A stretch of DNA of 64,000 nt, from NCBI RefSeq assembly GCF_004339525.1, contig NZ_SMGE01000001.1, positions 5,456,001-5,520,000 of the forward strand, given 5' to 3'. Under the pieces are notes generated by a model. It had not been told where the DNA came from and searched no databases. It worked only from the letters and a program-made list of their open reading frames with translations. A program made the translations under genes and the position numbers. Of the stretch, positions 1-8,033 are shown one piece after another. Origin of the DNA: Flavobacterium sp. 90 (GTDB taxonomy: Bacteria; Bacteroidota; Bacteroidia; Flavobacteriales; Flavobacteriaceae). The number at the start of each line of letters is the position of its first letter. The first letter of the stretch is position 1.

Positions 1-48
1 TCTTGTACTTAACTTTTTACTTCTGATTTTCTTAGGTAGATTTTGCAT
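1..48 (-). CDS. exbD: ExbD-family protein, N-terminal fragment cut by window edge
   Basis: The reverse strand from 48 down to 1 encodes MQNLPKKIRSKKLSTR, almost identical to residues 1-16 of the two complete ExbD proteins just upstream (MENLPKKIRSKKLSTR). It starts 13 bases after the stop of the preceding copy, so it is a third tandem paralogue whose body lies outside the window. Only the cytoplasmic N-terminus is visible; function is inferred from its siblings. Confidence 0.85.
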   Translation of the reverse strand, partial: MQNLPKKIRSKKLSTR

Positions 49-61
49 TTTTGAAATATTT

Positions 62-592
62 TTAATTAGAAGCTAATAGTTTTGTTTCTTCCGGAGTGAA
101 TTCATTTACAATAGCATAAGCCTCAATGTTTGCAAGTTTCATTTCGTTAAGAATATCAACGAGGTTTCCGTAATTACTTTTGCTGGATGGTTTTATAAAA
201 ACAATTACACCTCGATTTGGTTTACCAATAGCAGCGGAATGTTCAAGTATTCTTTTGTTAACTGTTTTAAGGTCACTATGAAATCCATTTTTACTATAAT
301 TGGTTTCTCTTGGTTTTTCTAAAGGACTGTCTAGTAGACCAGCATATGTTATTAATTTATTATTTTCCCCCAATAAAACAGTGTAAAAACGATTTCCATT
401 ATAACATCCAGCAATTGGTTCACCGCATCCTCTTTCTCTATCAGGTAAACCTAAGCTAATCCCTTTAGGTTTTGACAACTCAATCGTAACCATGAAAAAT
501 ATAATCAACAAGAAAGAAACACTAACCATTGCGGTTAAATCGACTCTTGTACTTAACTTTTTACTTCTTATTTTCTTAGGGAGATTTTCCAT
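62..592 (-). CDS. exbD: ExbD/TolR-family biopolymer transport protein
   Basis: 176 residues. ExbD proteins sit in the inner membrane with ExbB and use the proton gradient to energise TonB-dependent outer-membrane transport. Visible: a basic cytoplasmic N-terminus (1-16), one membrane segment (about 19-39) with the family's key aspartate at its start (D18, in RVDLTAM), and a periplasmic domain to the end. Residues 1-39 are identical to the upstream paralogue, while the periplasmic domains differ clearly, including an extra Cys pair at about 55-62. The three copies are 13-28 bp apart and presumably form one operon; no exbB or tonB is in view. The specific energised partner is unknown. Confidence 0.88.
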   Translation of the reverse strand: MENLPKKIRSKKLSTRVDLTAMVSVSFLLIIFFMVTIELSKPKGISLGLPDRERGCGEPIAGCYNGNRFYTVLLGENNKLITYAGLLDSPLEKPRETNYSKNGFHSDLKTVNKRILEHSAAIGKPNRGVIVFIKPSSKSNYGNLVDILNEMKLANIEAYAIVNEFTPEETKLLASN

Positions 593-620
593 GGCTTCTT
601 GGTTAAGTTGAATGATATGT

Positions 621-1157
621 TTATTTTGAAGCTAAAAGATTAGATTCTTCCGGAGTAAAATCATTTACAATAGTATAAGTTTCAATTTTAGCAATCGCCA
701 TTTCGTCTAAAATATCGACTAAATTTTTGAAATTTGATTTTTTACTTGGTTTTATAATTACAATGGGACCGTTTCTTGGCTTTCCCATCGCTGTTGAATA
801 TTCCAAAATGTTTTTTCTTCTTTTAAAAAGCTCTTGACGAATTCCGTTTTTTCCATAATTAAACTCTTTTGGATTTGCTATTGGAGCATATAAAAGTCCA
901 GAATAAGTTACGATTTTATCATTATCATCAAGTAAAACAGTTATAATACGATTCACATCTGCACCACAAGTAATTACACAACTCCATTCCTCATCGAAAT
1001 TTTTTGCAGGTAAACTTAAATCAATCGCCTTAGGCTTTGCTAATTCAATCGTAACCATAAAAAAGATAATCAGTAAAAAAGAAACACTAACCATTGCAGT
1101 TAAATCAACTCTCGTACTTAATTTTTTACTTCTTATTTTCTTAGGGAGATTCTCCAT
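621..1157 (-). CDS. exbD: ExbD/TolR-family biopolymer transport protein
   Basis: 178 residues; first gene of the tandem ExbD set as transcribed leftwards. Same architecture as its neighbour: basic N-terminus, D18 at the start of a single membrane helix (19-39), and a periplasmic domain with a Cys pair (SCVITC, about 58-63). The N-terminal 39 residues match the next copy exactly, but the rest shares only scattered motifs (for example IVNDFTPEE near the C-terminus). This suggests duplication followed by divergence of the periplasmic, partner-facing part. Confidence 0.88.
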   Translation of the reverse strand: MENLPKKIRSKKLSTRVDLTAMVSVSFLLIIFFMVTIELAKPKAIDLSLPAKNFDEEWSCVITCGADVNRIITVLLDDNDKIVTYSGLLYAPIANPKEFNYGKNGIRQELFKRRKNILEYSTAMGKPRNGPIVIIKPSKKSNFKNLVDILDEMAIAKIETYTIVNDFTPEESNLLASK

Positions 1158-1366
1158 ATCGAATGATTTTTTACTAAAGTTAATAATAAAAGTAATACAA
1201 AGACTTTACTGATTTTAAAAATAATTAAAAATAAATTAAACTTTCAATGTGTTGTTTTACAACGGTTTTTAAGGATTTTACAATGATTTTGAAACTTTTT
1301 TGAATTTTTAATAAAACCAAATCGAAAACTATCCCGTAAATGAGCTTATAACTTAAAACATTCATT

Positions 1367-1921
1367 ATGAAAACTAGAAAATTTTTAGCCGTAGCAATCT
1401 TAGCATTAGGATTTGGATTTACATCATTTGCACAAAAAACTAAAATGGTTGGTGGAGCTGCAATGTACCCAAACAAAAATATTATTGAAAATGCCGTAAA
1501 TTCAAAAGATCATACTACATTGGTTGCTGCTGTAAAAGCTGCTGGATTAGTAGAAACATTACAAGGAAAAGGGCCGTTTACCGTTTTTGCTCCAACAAAC
1601 GAAGCATTTGCTAAATTACCAGCAGGAACTGTTGAAACATTATTGAAACCTGAAAACATCAAAAAATTGCAAACTATTTTGACTTATCACGTTGTTGCAG
1701 GAAAATGGAATGCTTCTGATATTGCAAAAGCAATTAAAGCAGGTAAAGGAAAAGCAACTATTAAAACCGTTAGCGGTGGATCTCTAACAGCTTGGATGAA
1801 AGGAAAAGACCTTTATATTAGCGACGAAAGCGGAAACAAAGCTAAAGTTACAATCGCTGACGTAAATCAATCTAATGGTGTAATTCACGTAGTTGATACA
1901 GTATTGTTGCCAAAAATGTAA
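1367..1921 (+). CDS. Secreted fasciclin (FAS1) domain protein
   Basis: 184 residues. A Sec signal peptide covers residues 1-22 (MKTRKFLAVAILALGFGFTS, ending FAQ). One FAS1 domain follows from about 40 to 182, with the family motifs FTVFAPTNEAFAKLP (H1 region) and the closing NGVIHVVDTVLLP (H2 region). FAS1 domains mediate adhesion or act as exported stress-related proteins; the specific role is unknown. It stands alone, read towards the DMT exporter, and is followed at once by a hairpin terminator. Confidence 0.93.
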   Translation: MKTRKFLAVAILALGFGFTSFAQKTKMVGGAAMYPNKNIIENAVNSKDHTTLVAAVKAAGLVETLQGKGPFTVFAPTNEAFAKLPAGTVETLLKPENIKKLQTILTYHVVAGKWNASDIAKAIKAGKGKATIKTVSGGSLTAWMKGKDLYISDESGNKAKVTIADVNQSNGVIHVVDTVLLPKM

Positions 1922-1943
1922 TACTGCACAAAGTCCCAATAAT

Positions 1944-1992
1944 AAAAAATTCCAAATTCCAACTTTATAAAGTTTGAATTTGGAATTTTTTA
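1944..1992. terminator. Bidirectional hairpin terminator
   Basis: AAAAATTCCAAATTC and GAATTTGGAATTTTT form a long perfect stem flanked by A and T runs, between the convergent fasciclin and exporter genes. It belongs to a hairpin family recurring at 13383 and 49564. Confidence 0.85.
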
Positions 1993-2011
1993 TTATTTGA
2001 ATTTTAAAAGC

Positions 2012-2857
2012 TTATCGTTTAGCTGTTAAAGTCGATCCAACAGAAGCTATGACAACACAAAAAACAGCTAATATTTCATAGAAAGTCAAATATTCCTGCA
2101 AGAATATAAAGGCACAAACTGAAGCTGCAGCAGGCTCTAAACTCATTAATATACTAAAAGTACGAGGAGGAAGCTGACCTAAAGCTTTCATTTCAAGAGT
2201 AAATGGAATAGCGCTTGATAAAAGAGCAAGTGCAACACCCATTCCAAGAAGTTTTGGAGTTAGGTTGGACAATCCATTTTCATAAAAACCAAACGGAAGT
2301 ATTAAAATTGCACCAAACAACATTCCGGTTGCAACTGCTTGGCCGCCATGCATTATTTTAGAAACTTTTCCGCCTAAAACAATATAAGCCGCCCAAAGAG
2401 CTCCTGCTAATAAGGCAAATAAAACTCCTAAAGAATCTATACTATTATTTGACCAGGGTGCAATAAGTGCAATCCCGATTGCTGCAAGTAAAACCCAGCA
2501 ATAATCAACTAAACGGGTCGAACCAATTATAGCTACCACTAATGGACCTATAAATTCTAAGGTTACAGCAAGTCCAATTGGGATTCTTTCTATTGCCATA
2601 TAAAAAATCAAATTCATTGCACCTAAAGCCAAACCATATGGAACAACAATTTTCCATTGATCAGCTGTAATTTGCTTTAAATTTGGTCTGTATGCAATCA
2701 GTAAAATTATAGCTGAAACTCCAATTCGTATTGATGCTGTTCCCGCAGCTCCAATTGCAGGAAATAAGGTTTTTGCAATTGCGGCGCCACATTGTACACT
2801 TACAATAGCCAAAAGTACTGCATAAACAGGCGGTATATTAAAATCTTTATTTTTCAT
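2012..2857 (-). CDS. EamA/DMT-family exporter, RhtA-like
   Basis: 281 residues with about ten hydrophobic helices in two EamA halves. The opening (SVQCGAAIAKTLFPAIGAAG) and the GLAVTLEFIGPLVVA stretch resemble the RhtA threonine/homoserine exporter subgroup of drug/metabolite transporters. It would export small metabolites, possibly amino acids, across the inner membrane; the substrate is not determined by sequence. Monocistronic, convergent with the fasciclin gene. Confidence 0.85.
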   Translation of the reverse strand: MKNKDFNIPPVYAVLLAIVSVQCGAAIAKTLFPAIGAAGTASIRIGVSAIILLIAYRPNLKQITADQWKIVVPYGLALGAMNLIFYMAIERIPIGLAVTLEFIGPLVVAIIGSTRLVDYCWVLLAAIGIALIAPWSNNSIDSLGVLFALLAGALWAAYIVLGGKVSKIMHGGQAVATGMLFGAILILPFGFYENGLSNLTPKLLGMGVALALLSSAIPFTLEMKALGQLPPRTFSILMSLEPAAASVCAFIFLQEYLTFYEILAVFCVVIASVGSTLTAKR

Positions 2858-2968
2858 GATAATTATAAAAAGGAGATAAGAAGAATTGAAATAGGAAAAG
2901 TGAATCTTTTATCTCTTAGAAGAAAGTATCGTTGGAATTAAATTCCAACTATTTTAAAACATGTTATA

Positions 2969-3109
2969 TTATTGTAAAGCTCTTTTTGTAATAAAAGCCC
3001 GGTAACCAATAATTGCCATTTGCCATTTTTTTGCTTTCGAAATATCTAAACCTTGTTTTGTAAAACTTGGTAAAAGAATTTTGTTGATTTTGGCTAAAAT
3101 TTTATACAT
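2969..3109 (-). CDS. Small basic conserved-looking protein (46 aa)
   Basis: Reverse-strand ORF starting MYKILAKINKILLPSFTKQG and ending AFITKRALQ. It is rich in Lys and has no signal peptide. I recall similar short proteins in Flavobacteria that automated pipelines sometimes label SsrA-binding protein; this is from memory and the protein is far too short to be SmpB. A promoter-like pair just upstream (TATCTTTG and TTG, 22 bp apart on the reverse strand) supports expression. A 9-bp inverted repeat (2931-2949) lies just past the stop. Confidence 0.6.
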   Translation of the reverse strand: MYKILAKINKILLPSFTKQGLDISKAKKWQMAIIGYRAFITKRALQ

Positions 3110-3134
3110 GGTAGGTTATTTTTTTTTTTTTTGG

Positions 3135-3167
3135 CAAAGATATAAAAAAGACCTTGCAGTTAAGCAA
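3135..3167 (-). promoter_or_regulatory. Candidate promoter for the 46-aa gene
   Basis: On the reverse strand TTG (3167-3165), a 22-bp spacer and TATCTTTG (3142-3135) match the Flavobacterium consensus, 26 bases upstream of the start codon. Confidence 0.45.
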
Positions 3168-3319
3168 AGTCTTTCAGGGATTTAGTATTGAGTATTAAAA
3201 GGTTACTGGGTGCTTATAACTCAATTCCTATTTGTGAAATTTTCTGTATTTAATGCATCTTAAGTCAGTTTTTATTGCTAATTATAAAATTATACAAACA
3301 AATATATTTCTTCAAAAAA

Positions 3320-3350
3320 AAAGCCAGTGTTTAGAAACACTGGCTTTTAC
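3320..3350 (-). terminator. Terminator of the BlaI-M56 operon
   Basis: AAGCCAGTGTTT and AAACACTGGCTT form a perfect stem with a tiny loop. On the reverse strand it is followed by a run of T, as expected for termination after the gene ending at 3368. Confidence 0.88.
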
Positions 3351-3367
3351 TTTATTTAATTTCTGCA

Positions 3368-5122
3368 TTAAGATCGTTTATTGTCTTTTTCAAATTTTCT
3401 GATATTTTTTTCATGCTCTTTCATGTTTTTTTCATAAACCTTCATGTCTTTCTCAAATTGCTCCATTTTCTTTTCAAAATCTCCTCCAAATTGTTGGTCG
3501 ATAAGTGCGCTATATTTATCCATTTCAGCTCCAAATTTATCCATAGCGATTTCATACTTTTCCATTTCTTTGTCATAAACAAGTTCACGTTTTGACATGA
3601 TTTGGTCTACTTGATCTTGATAAGCGTCCATTTTTGGATGAAATACATCCATTTTTTTCTGAAATTCAACCATTTTTTTGTCAAAATCTTTCATAGCCAC
3701 TTTGTCCTTAATATTTTTTGGTAATACGGGAGGTTTTGGCATATTTGACATATTTGGCGGAGTTGGTAGCTCTAAATCTTTTGGCAATACAGGCATTATC
3801 GGAGCAACAGGTGCTGGCTGTAATTCTGGCGTTGCAGGAGGTGTAGGAGGAACCGGAGGAGTGGGCATGTTCTGACCGTTATACTCTGTAACTTCAGCTA
3901 CACGATTTTGATACTCAGTTGATTTGTCGTTTTCTGCATCTGTAACAATACCGATTTTTTTAATGCCATTTTTTTCGGTCGAAACAGAAATTCCAAAGCT
4001 ATCTATAGCTTCATCGCCATCAATTTGAACGGTTTGAACTTCTTCAGATCCTTTTTTAATACTGATTTTAATTCCTATTAATTCCTTTTTAGAGTTTCTC
4101 TTTATATTAGAAACAGCAACATCTGCACCATGATTCTTTTTTAGTTTTTCAGCAATTACTTTTAACTCCTGATCAGTAGTGTTTTTAGTAATGTTGTAAG
4201 TGTCATCCGAATCATTAGTTTGAGAAACTTCCTGAGACTGACTTTTTTCCTGAGCAAGAGTTTTAATTTGAAACAACAGCACAAAAGCAATAAGTGCGGG
4301 AATTATGGCATAATATTTCCAGTAATTCCATTTTTTTGATTGATTTTTGTTTAACATGACAATTCGTTTTTTGATTAATGATTGATAAAAATGATTGGTG
4401 ATTGCAACGCATGATTCGTGCGTTGTGATTTTTAAAAGCGTGTATTGATACGCTTTCTTGTCGGATATGTTTTTGGCAGCTTCACGATCTGCAATAAATT
4501 CAAGGTTTTGAAGAATCGCTTTTTTGTATAACCACATGATAGGATTGAACCAAAAAAGAACGCAAAAAACTCTTGAAATCAAAACATCTACAGTATGATT
4601 TTGATCGCTATGCACTTTTTCATGCTCGATAATATTTTCCAATTCCGAAGCTGTGTACATTGATGAGTTGTACACGATGTAATCAAAATAAGAAAAGGGA
4701 GCAATATTCTCGCTAATATCTATAAATTTAAAATCAGCTTGTTGATGAACTTTTTTTCCTTTTAAGACAGAATTTAAACTATAGAAATCAAGCGCAAATT
4801 TTATTATCAGAGCAAGAAAACCAATACTATAAATAGCAAGAACTACATAATTCCAGTTAATTTGAAAAGATTCCTGCTCAACTGCATGCGGAGTATAAAC
4901 TCTCGAATAATCTACTGCAGACATTGTCACCGGAGTTGGATCGATCCAAACAATTTTGGTATAGACCAAAAATGGCAATACAACAGAAGTTATTAGTCCG
5001 GCAAGCAAGAACCATCTATTGCTATTGAAAAAAGTCTCTTTGCGTAATAAAACATAATAAGCAAAGTAAAACAGCAGCAGTAATCCGCTTGATTTTGCGA
5101 TAAAAATAAAAAGTGCTTCCAT
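3368..5122 (-). CDS. M56 (BlaR1/MecR1-like) membrane metallopeptidase with Pro-rich and coiled-coil tail
   Basis: 584 residues. BlaR1-type proteins are membrane zinc proteases that sense envelope signals and inactivate a BlaI repressor. Helices lie at about 3-25, 37-59, 91-115 and 268-290. The zinc motif HEKVH is at 167-171, with the downstream acidic LEFIAD element at about 207-212. After helix 4 a region shared with the neighbouring paralogue (about 310-410) leads to a Pro-rich stretch (about 420-475). A highly charged Lys/Glu/Met heptad-like segment then runs to the end, probably a periplasmic coiled coil. No penicillin-binding sensor domain is present, so the signal is unknown. Its partner BlaI starts 4 bp upstream. 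Confidence 0.9.
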   Translation of the reverse strand: MEALFIFIAKSSGLLLLFYFAYYVLLRKETFFNSNRWFLLAGLITSVVLPFLVYTKIVWIDPTPVTMSAVDYSRVYTPHAVEQESFQINWNYVVLAIYSIGFLALIIKFALDFYSLNSVLKGKKVHQQADFKFIDISENIAPFSYFDYIVYNSSMYTASELENIIEHEKVHSDQNHTVDVLISRVFCVLFWFNPIMWLYKKAILQNLEFIADREAAKNISDKKAYQYTLLKITTHESCVAITNHFYQSLIKKRIVMLNKNQSKKWNYWKYYAIIPALIAFVLLFQIKTLAQEKSQSQEVSQTNDSDDTYNITKNTTDQELKVIAEKLKKNHGADVAVSNIKRNSKKELIGIKISIKKGSEEVQTVQIDGDEAIDSFGISVSTEKNGIKKIGIVTDAENDKSTEYQNRVAEVTEYNGQNMPTPPVPPTPPATPELQPAPVAPIMPVLPKDLELPTPPNMSNMPKPPVLPKNIKDKVAMKDFDKKMVEFQKKMDVFHPKMDAYQDQVDQIMSKRELVYDKEMEKYEIAMDKFGAEMDKYSALIDQQFGGDFEKKMEQFEKDMKVYEKNMKEHEKNIRKFEKDNKRS

Positions 5123-5126
5123 AACG

Positions 5127-5495
5127 TTATTTTACTTCAAGTGGAGTTTCGATCATAGCCAGGATTTCACGTAATTCTGCCGCTGAAATTTTTTCTTCTT
5201 TAGCAAAAAATGAAACCATACTTTTATAAGAACTATTGAAATAATTGTCAATTGCTGTACTCATAAAACCTTTGCTGTAATCTTCAATACTTACTATTGG
5301 ATAATATTGATGAGTATTTCCAAAAGCATTATGTCCCACATATCCTTTTTCTTCCAGATTACGAACAATAGTCGAAAGTGTATTGTAATGCGGTTGATCT
5401 TCAGTGATTTCTGTTTGAATCTCTTTTACAAAAGCTTTTTTAAGCTTCCATAAAATATGCATGATTTCTTCTTCTTTGTTGGTCAGCTTTTGCAT
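5127..5495 (-). CDS. BlaI/MecI-family transcriptional repressor
   Basis: 122 residues from MQKLTNKEEE. A slightly longer reading frame opens at 5516, but the paralogue at 7110 begins at the matching Met, so that start is preferred. Winged-helix domain about 1-75, including LSTIVRNLEEKGYVG; C-terminal dimerisation helices follow. Staphylococcal BlaI/MecI are cut at an Asn-Phe bond; the aligned stretch here reads MVSFFAKEE, without that pair. It lies between the two M56 genes, with gaps of 4 and 27 bp, so it is within one operon. Target DNA is probably the dyad upstream of the first blaI-like gene. Confidence 0.92.
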   Translation of the reverse strand: MQKLTNKEEEIMHILWKLKKAFVKEIQTEITEDQPHYNTLSTIVRNLEEKGYVGHNAFGNTHQYYPIVSIEDYSKGFMSTAIDNYFNSSYKSMVSFFAKEEKISAAELREILAMIETPLEVK

Positions 5496-5522
5496 AATTT
5501 TAGTTTTTAAATGCAATTCAAA

Positions 5523-7103
5523 CTATTTTTTTGTTTCAATAATAATGGCTCCATGTATAGCATCTTCACCATATTTTGCTTTGGCTTCAGGGCTTTTAAG
5601 AACATTTATTGCTTTGATATTTTCGGGATCAATAATATTTAAATCTTCTTTATTAAGATTCCCAATTACTATTCCGTCAACAATAACTAACGGGTCATTG
5701 TTTACTTGTAAAATTTGGTGCCCAACACTTTTAATTACAATTTTTGTACTTGTTTTTTCGTCTACATTAGTGTTTACAGTAGCGCTACTAGTAGTGCTAA
5801 CAACGCAATCAGCTTTTGTGCTAGTATTAGAATTAGTGTTAACATCATTGTTGGTTTTAGAATTTTGAACTTTTACGATTTTAATTTTGTCTGTTTTGTT
5901 GCCAGAATCAGAAACTTGATTATCAGTAGCTAAACTGATTTTTTTAGAACCGTCAGCTTCAGTTAAGACGATAACTCCACAATCTTTAATAGCTTTGTCT
6001 CCTGAAACTTGATATTCTTGAGCTTCTTCAGATCCTCTTTTTACGTTTAGTTTTATTGCAGTTAATTCGTTTTGAGAATTTCTTTTCAAGTCTGAAATTG
6101 TAAAATCAATGTTGTGATTTAATTTTAACTTTTCTGCAATAACTTTCAATTCCTGATCTGTAGTCGTTTTTTTGATTTTGAAAACATCGATAGATTCATT
6201 TCCTTTTTTAGAAAACTTAACAGGCGTTTCTCTTTTTTCTTTTGCAATTACTTCGATTTGAAATAATAGTACAAATGCTGCAAGAGCTGGTATTACAACA
6301 TAATACTTCCATGAATTACTCTTTTTTGATTGATTTTTGTTTAACATAATGATTCGTTTTTTGATTAATGATTGATAAAAATGATTGGTAATTGCAACAC
6401 ATGATTCGTGTGTTGTTATTTTTAAAAGCGTGTACTGATACGCTTTTTTGTCTGATATTTTTTGAGCAGCTTCTTTATCAGCAATAAATTCAAGATTTTG
6501 AACAATTGCTTTTTTATAAAACCACATTATAGGATTGAACCATAATAAGATGCAAAACACTCTCGAAATAAGAACATCAACGGAATGATTTTGATCGCTG
6601 TGAACTTTTTCATGTTCCAGAATACTCTCTAATTCTACTGCCGTATACATTGATGAATTGTACACGATATAATCAAAATAGGAGAAAGGAGCAATGTTTT
6701 CTTCTACATCTATAAATTTAAAATCGGCTTGTTGTTGTATTTTTTTACCTTTTATAATAGTATTTAAACTATAAAAATCGATTCCAAATTTGATTAGAAA
6801 GCCAATAAAACCAATAGTATAAACAGCTATAAACGTAATATTCCAATTGATTTCAAAAGAACTATTTTCTGCGTTTAATGGATGAAGCTCTAAATAATTT
6901 ATATTCGAAAGTGGAGTAGGAGTAATCCATACTACTTTGGTGTAAACCAAAAATGGTAATACAACAGAAGTAATTAAACCTGCCATTAAAAACCATCTGT
7001 TACTATTGAAGAATGTTTCTTTGCGTAATAAAAAGATATACGCACAGAAAAACAAGAGTAATAATCCGCTTGATTTTGCTATAAATATAAAAAGTGCTTC
7101 CAT
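5523..7103 (-). CDS. M56 (BlaR1-like) membrane metallopeptidase with C-terminal TonB-receptor plug-like domain
   Basis: 526 residues, closely matching the M56 protein at 3368 over roughly the first 400 (also at DNA level). It has four membrane helices, HEKVH at about 164-168 and the LEFIAD element. The C-terminus is different: instead of a coiled coil it has a Ser/Thr/Asn-rich linker and then, from about 455, a plug-like fold with PLVIVDGI, INVLKSPEAKAKYG and GAIIIETKK. Such plug tails on M56 proteins are common in Bacteroidota; they are not outer-membrane receptors because no barrel follows. Role: probably signal-responsive protease for the BlaI proteins; signal unknown. Confidence 0.9.
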   Translation of the reverse strand: MEALFIFIAKSSGLLLLFFCAYIFLLRKETFFNSNRWFLMAGLITSVVLPFLVYTKVVWITPTPLSNINYLELHPLNAENSSFEINWNITFIAVYTIGFIGFLIKFGIDFYSLNTIIKGKKIQQQADFKFIDVEENIAPFSYFDYIVYNSSMYTAVELESILEHEKVHSDQNHSVDVLISRVFCILLWFNPIMWFYKKAIVQNLEFIADKEAAQKISDKKAYQYTLLKITTHESCVAITNHFYQSLIKKRIIMLNKNQSKKSNSWKYYVVIPALAAFVLLFQIEVIAKEKRETPVKFSKKGNESIDVFKIKKTTTDQELKVIAEKLKLNHNIDFTISDLKRNSQNELTAIKLNVKRGSEEAQEYQVSGDKAIKDCGVIVLTEADGSKKISLATDNQVSDSGNKTDKIKIVKVQNSKTNNDVNTNSNTSTKADCVVSTTSSATVNTNVDEKTSTKIVIKSVGHQILQVNNDPLVIVDGIVIGNLNKEDLNIIDPENIKAINVLKSPEAKAKYGEDAIHGAIIIETKK

Positions 7104-7109
7104 AAACGA

Positions 7110-7478
7110 TTATTTTTCTTCTTTTGGAGATTCAATCATAGCAAGAATTTCTCTTAATTCGGCTGCAGAAATTTTTTCTTCTTTAGCAAAAAATGAAACC
7201 ATATTTTTATAAGAACTATTGAAGAAGTTGTCAATAGCCGTATTCATAAACTTTTTACTGTAAGCTTCAAGTGTAACTGCAGGGTAATATTGATGTGTAT
7301 TTCCAAAAGCATTATGTCCCACAAAACCTTTTTCCTCAAGATTACGAACAATCGTAGAAAGTGTATTATAATGAGGTTGATCTTCGGTAATTTCTGCTTG
7401 GATTTCTTTTACAAAAGCTTTTTTAAGCCTCCATAAAATATGCATGATTTCCTCTTCTTTGTTGGTTAACTTTTGCAT
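7110..7478 (-). CDS. BlaI/MecI-family transcriptional repressor, first gene of the operon
   Basis: 122 residues, near-identical to the second BlaI (5127). Winged helix about 1-75 and dimerisation helices to the end. As in its paralogue, the region equivalent to the staphylococcal cleavage site reads MVSFFAKEE and lacks Asn-Phe. It is 6 bp ahead of the plug-tailed M56 gene. The upstream DNA holds a good promoter and two dyads, so autorepression is likely. No beta-lactamase or penicillin-binding protein gene is nearby, so antibiotic resistance is not implied. Confidence 0.92.
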   Translation of the reverse strand: MQKLTNKEEEIMHILWRLKKAFVKEIQAEITEDQPHYNTLSTIVRNLEEKGFVGHNAFGNTHQYYPAVTLEAYSKKFMNTAIDNFFNSSYKNMVSFFAKEEKISAAELREILAMIESPKEEK

Positions 7479-7495
7479 GTTTTCTAATTTTAATT

Positions 7496-7526
7496 CAAAC
7501 CTACAACTATTTTTCTAGTTACGCAA
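7496..7526 (-). promoter_or_regulatory. Promoter of the BlaI-M56 operon
   Basis: Reverse strand: TTG (7526-7524), 20-bp spacer, TAGGTTTG (7503-7496), a full match to the Flavobacterium consensus, 17 bases before the ATG at 7478. Confidence 0.75.
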
Positions 7527-7549
7527 CTACAAAACTAGTTATTTAACTA
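7516..7549. promoter_or_regulatory. Two tandem dyads, probable BlaI operators
   Basis: TAGTT-ACGC-AACTA (7516-7529) and TAGTT-ATTT-AACTA (7536-7549) are two copies of the same 14-bp dyad, with starts 20 bp apart (about two helical turns). The first covers the TTG promoter element. Position and symmetry fit a dimeric winged-helix repressor. Assignment to BlaI is inferred from context. Confidence 0.7.
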
Positions 7550-7671
7550 AAAAAAGCGTTTGAAAGTTTTTTTAGAATAGAAAAACTGCCGTAAAAGCCT
7601 TTAAAATAGGGCAAAAAGCAAGTTGAGTTTTTTTATAAATATTTTAGTTCGTGAAGCCGGGAAAGAAAATG

Positions 7672-7715
7672 GTACACGGATGACAAGGATTCGCTAAAGC
7701 GAAAACGCGGATTTT
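7672..7715 (-). repeat. Dispersed repeat, TTCGCTTTAGCGAA family, copy 1
   Basis: Reads, with small changes, as the reverse complement of the copy at 7988. Contains the internal hairpin TTCGCTAAAGCGAA flanked by CGCGGATTTT and CGGATGACA. Confidence 0.75.
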
Positions 7716-7987
7716 GACGGATTTTATTTTTATTCTTTATTGAAATGAAAAATTAACCGCAAAGCGCGCTAAGATTTTTCGCAAAGTTCGGAAAGATTTA
7801 CGCTTTTTGCGGGAAGTTGCTTTCTATCGAAAAAAGTTCGCAAAGCTTTATGTTGATTTAGTGTTGCGAACTTTACGTTTATAGAAAAACCTGTATAAAC
7901 ATATAAATTTAATTCAACTAACTACGTATCTAAAATCATCAATATTCGTCTAGTTTCGGTTGTGATTTCTTTTCGGTCGAAAAGATA

Positions 7988-8033
7988 AAAAAATCCGCGT
8001 TTTCGCTTTAGCGAATCCGTGTCATCCGCGTGC
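7988..8033 (+). repeat. Dispersed repeat, TTCGCTTTAGCGAA family, copy 2
   Basis: AATCCGCGTTTTCGC, TTTAGCGAATCCGTG and TCATCCGCGTGC in order. Inverted relative to the copy at 7672, and a third relative lies at 44384. Confidence 0.75.

Noticed and set aside
3678..3875. Gly-rich ORF on the plus strand within the first M56 gene
   Set aside because: It is the antisense shadow of the Pro-rich region of the M56 protein (CCx codons read as GGx).
5461..5933. Plus-strand ORFs over the second M56 gene
   Set aside because: They overlap the strongly supported M56 and BlaI genes, have no recognisable domains and show low-complexity composition from the opposite-strand Ser/Thr/Asn linker.
3368..7478. Beta-lactam resistance locus
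   Set aside because: BlaI and BlaR1-like proteins are present, but there is no beta-lactamase or penicillin-binding protein gene and no sensor domain for beta-lactams; the tails point to other signals.
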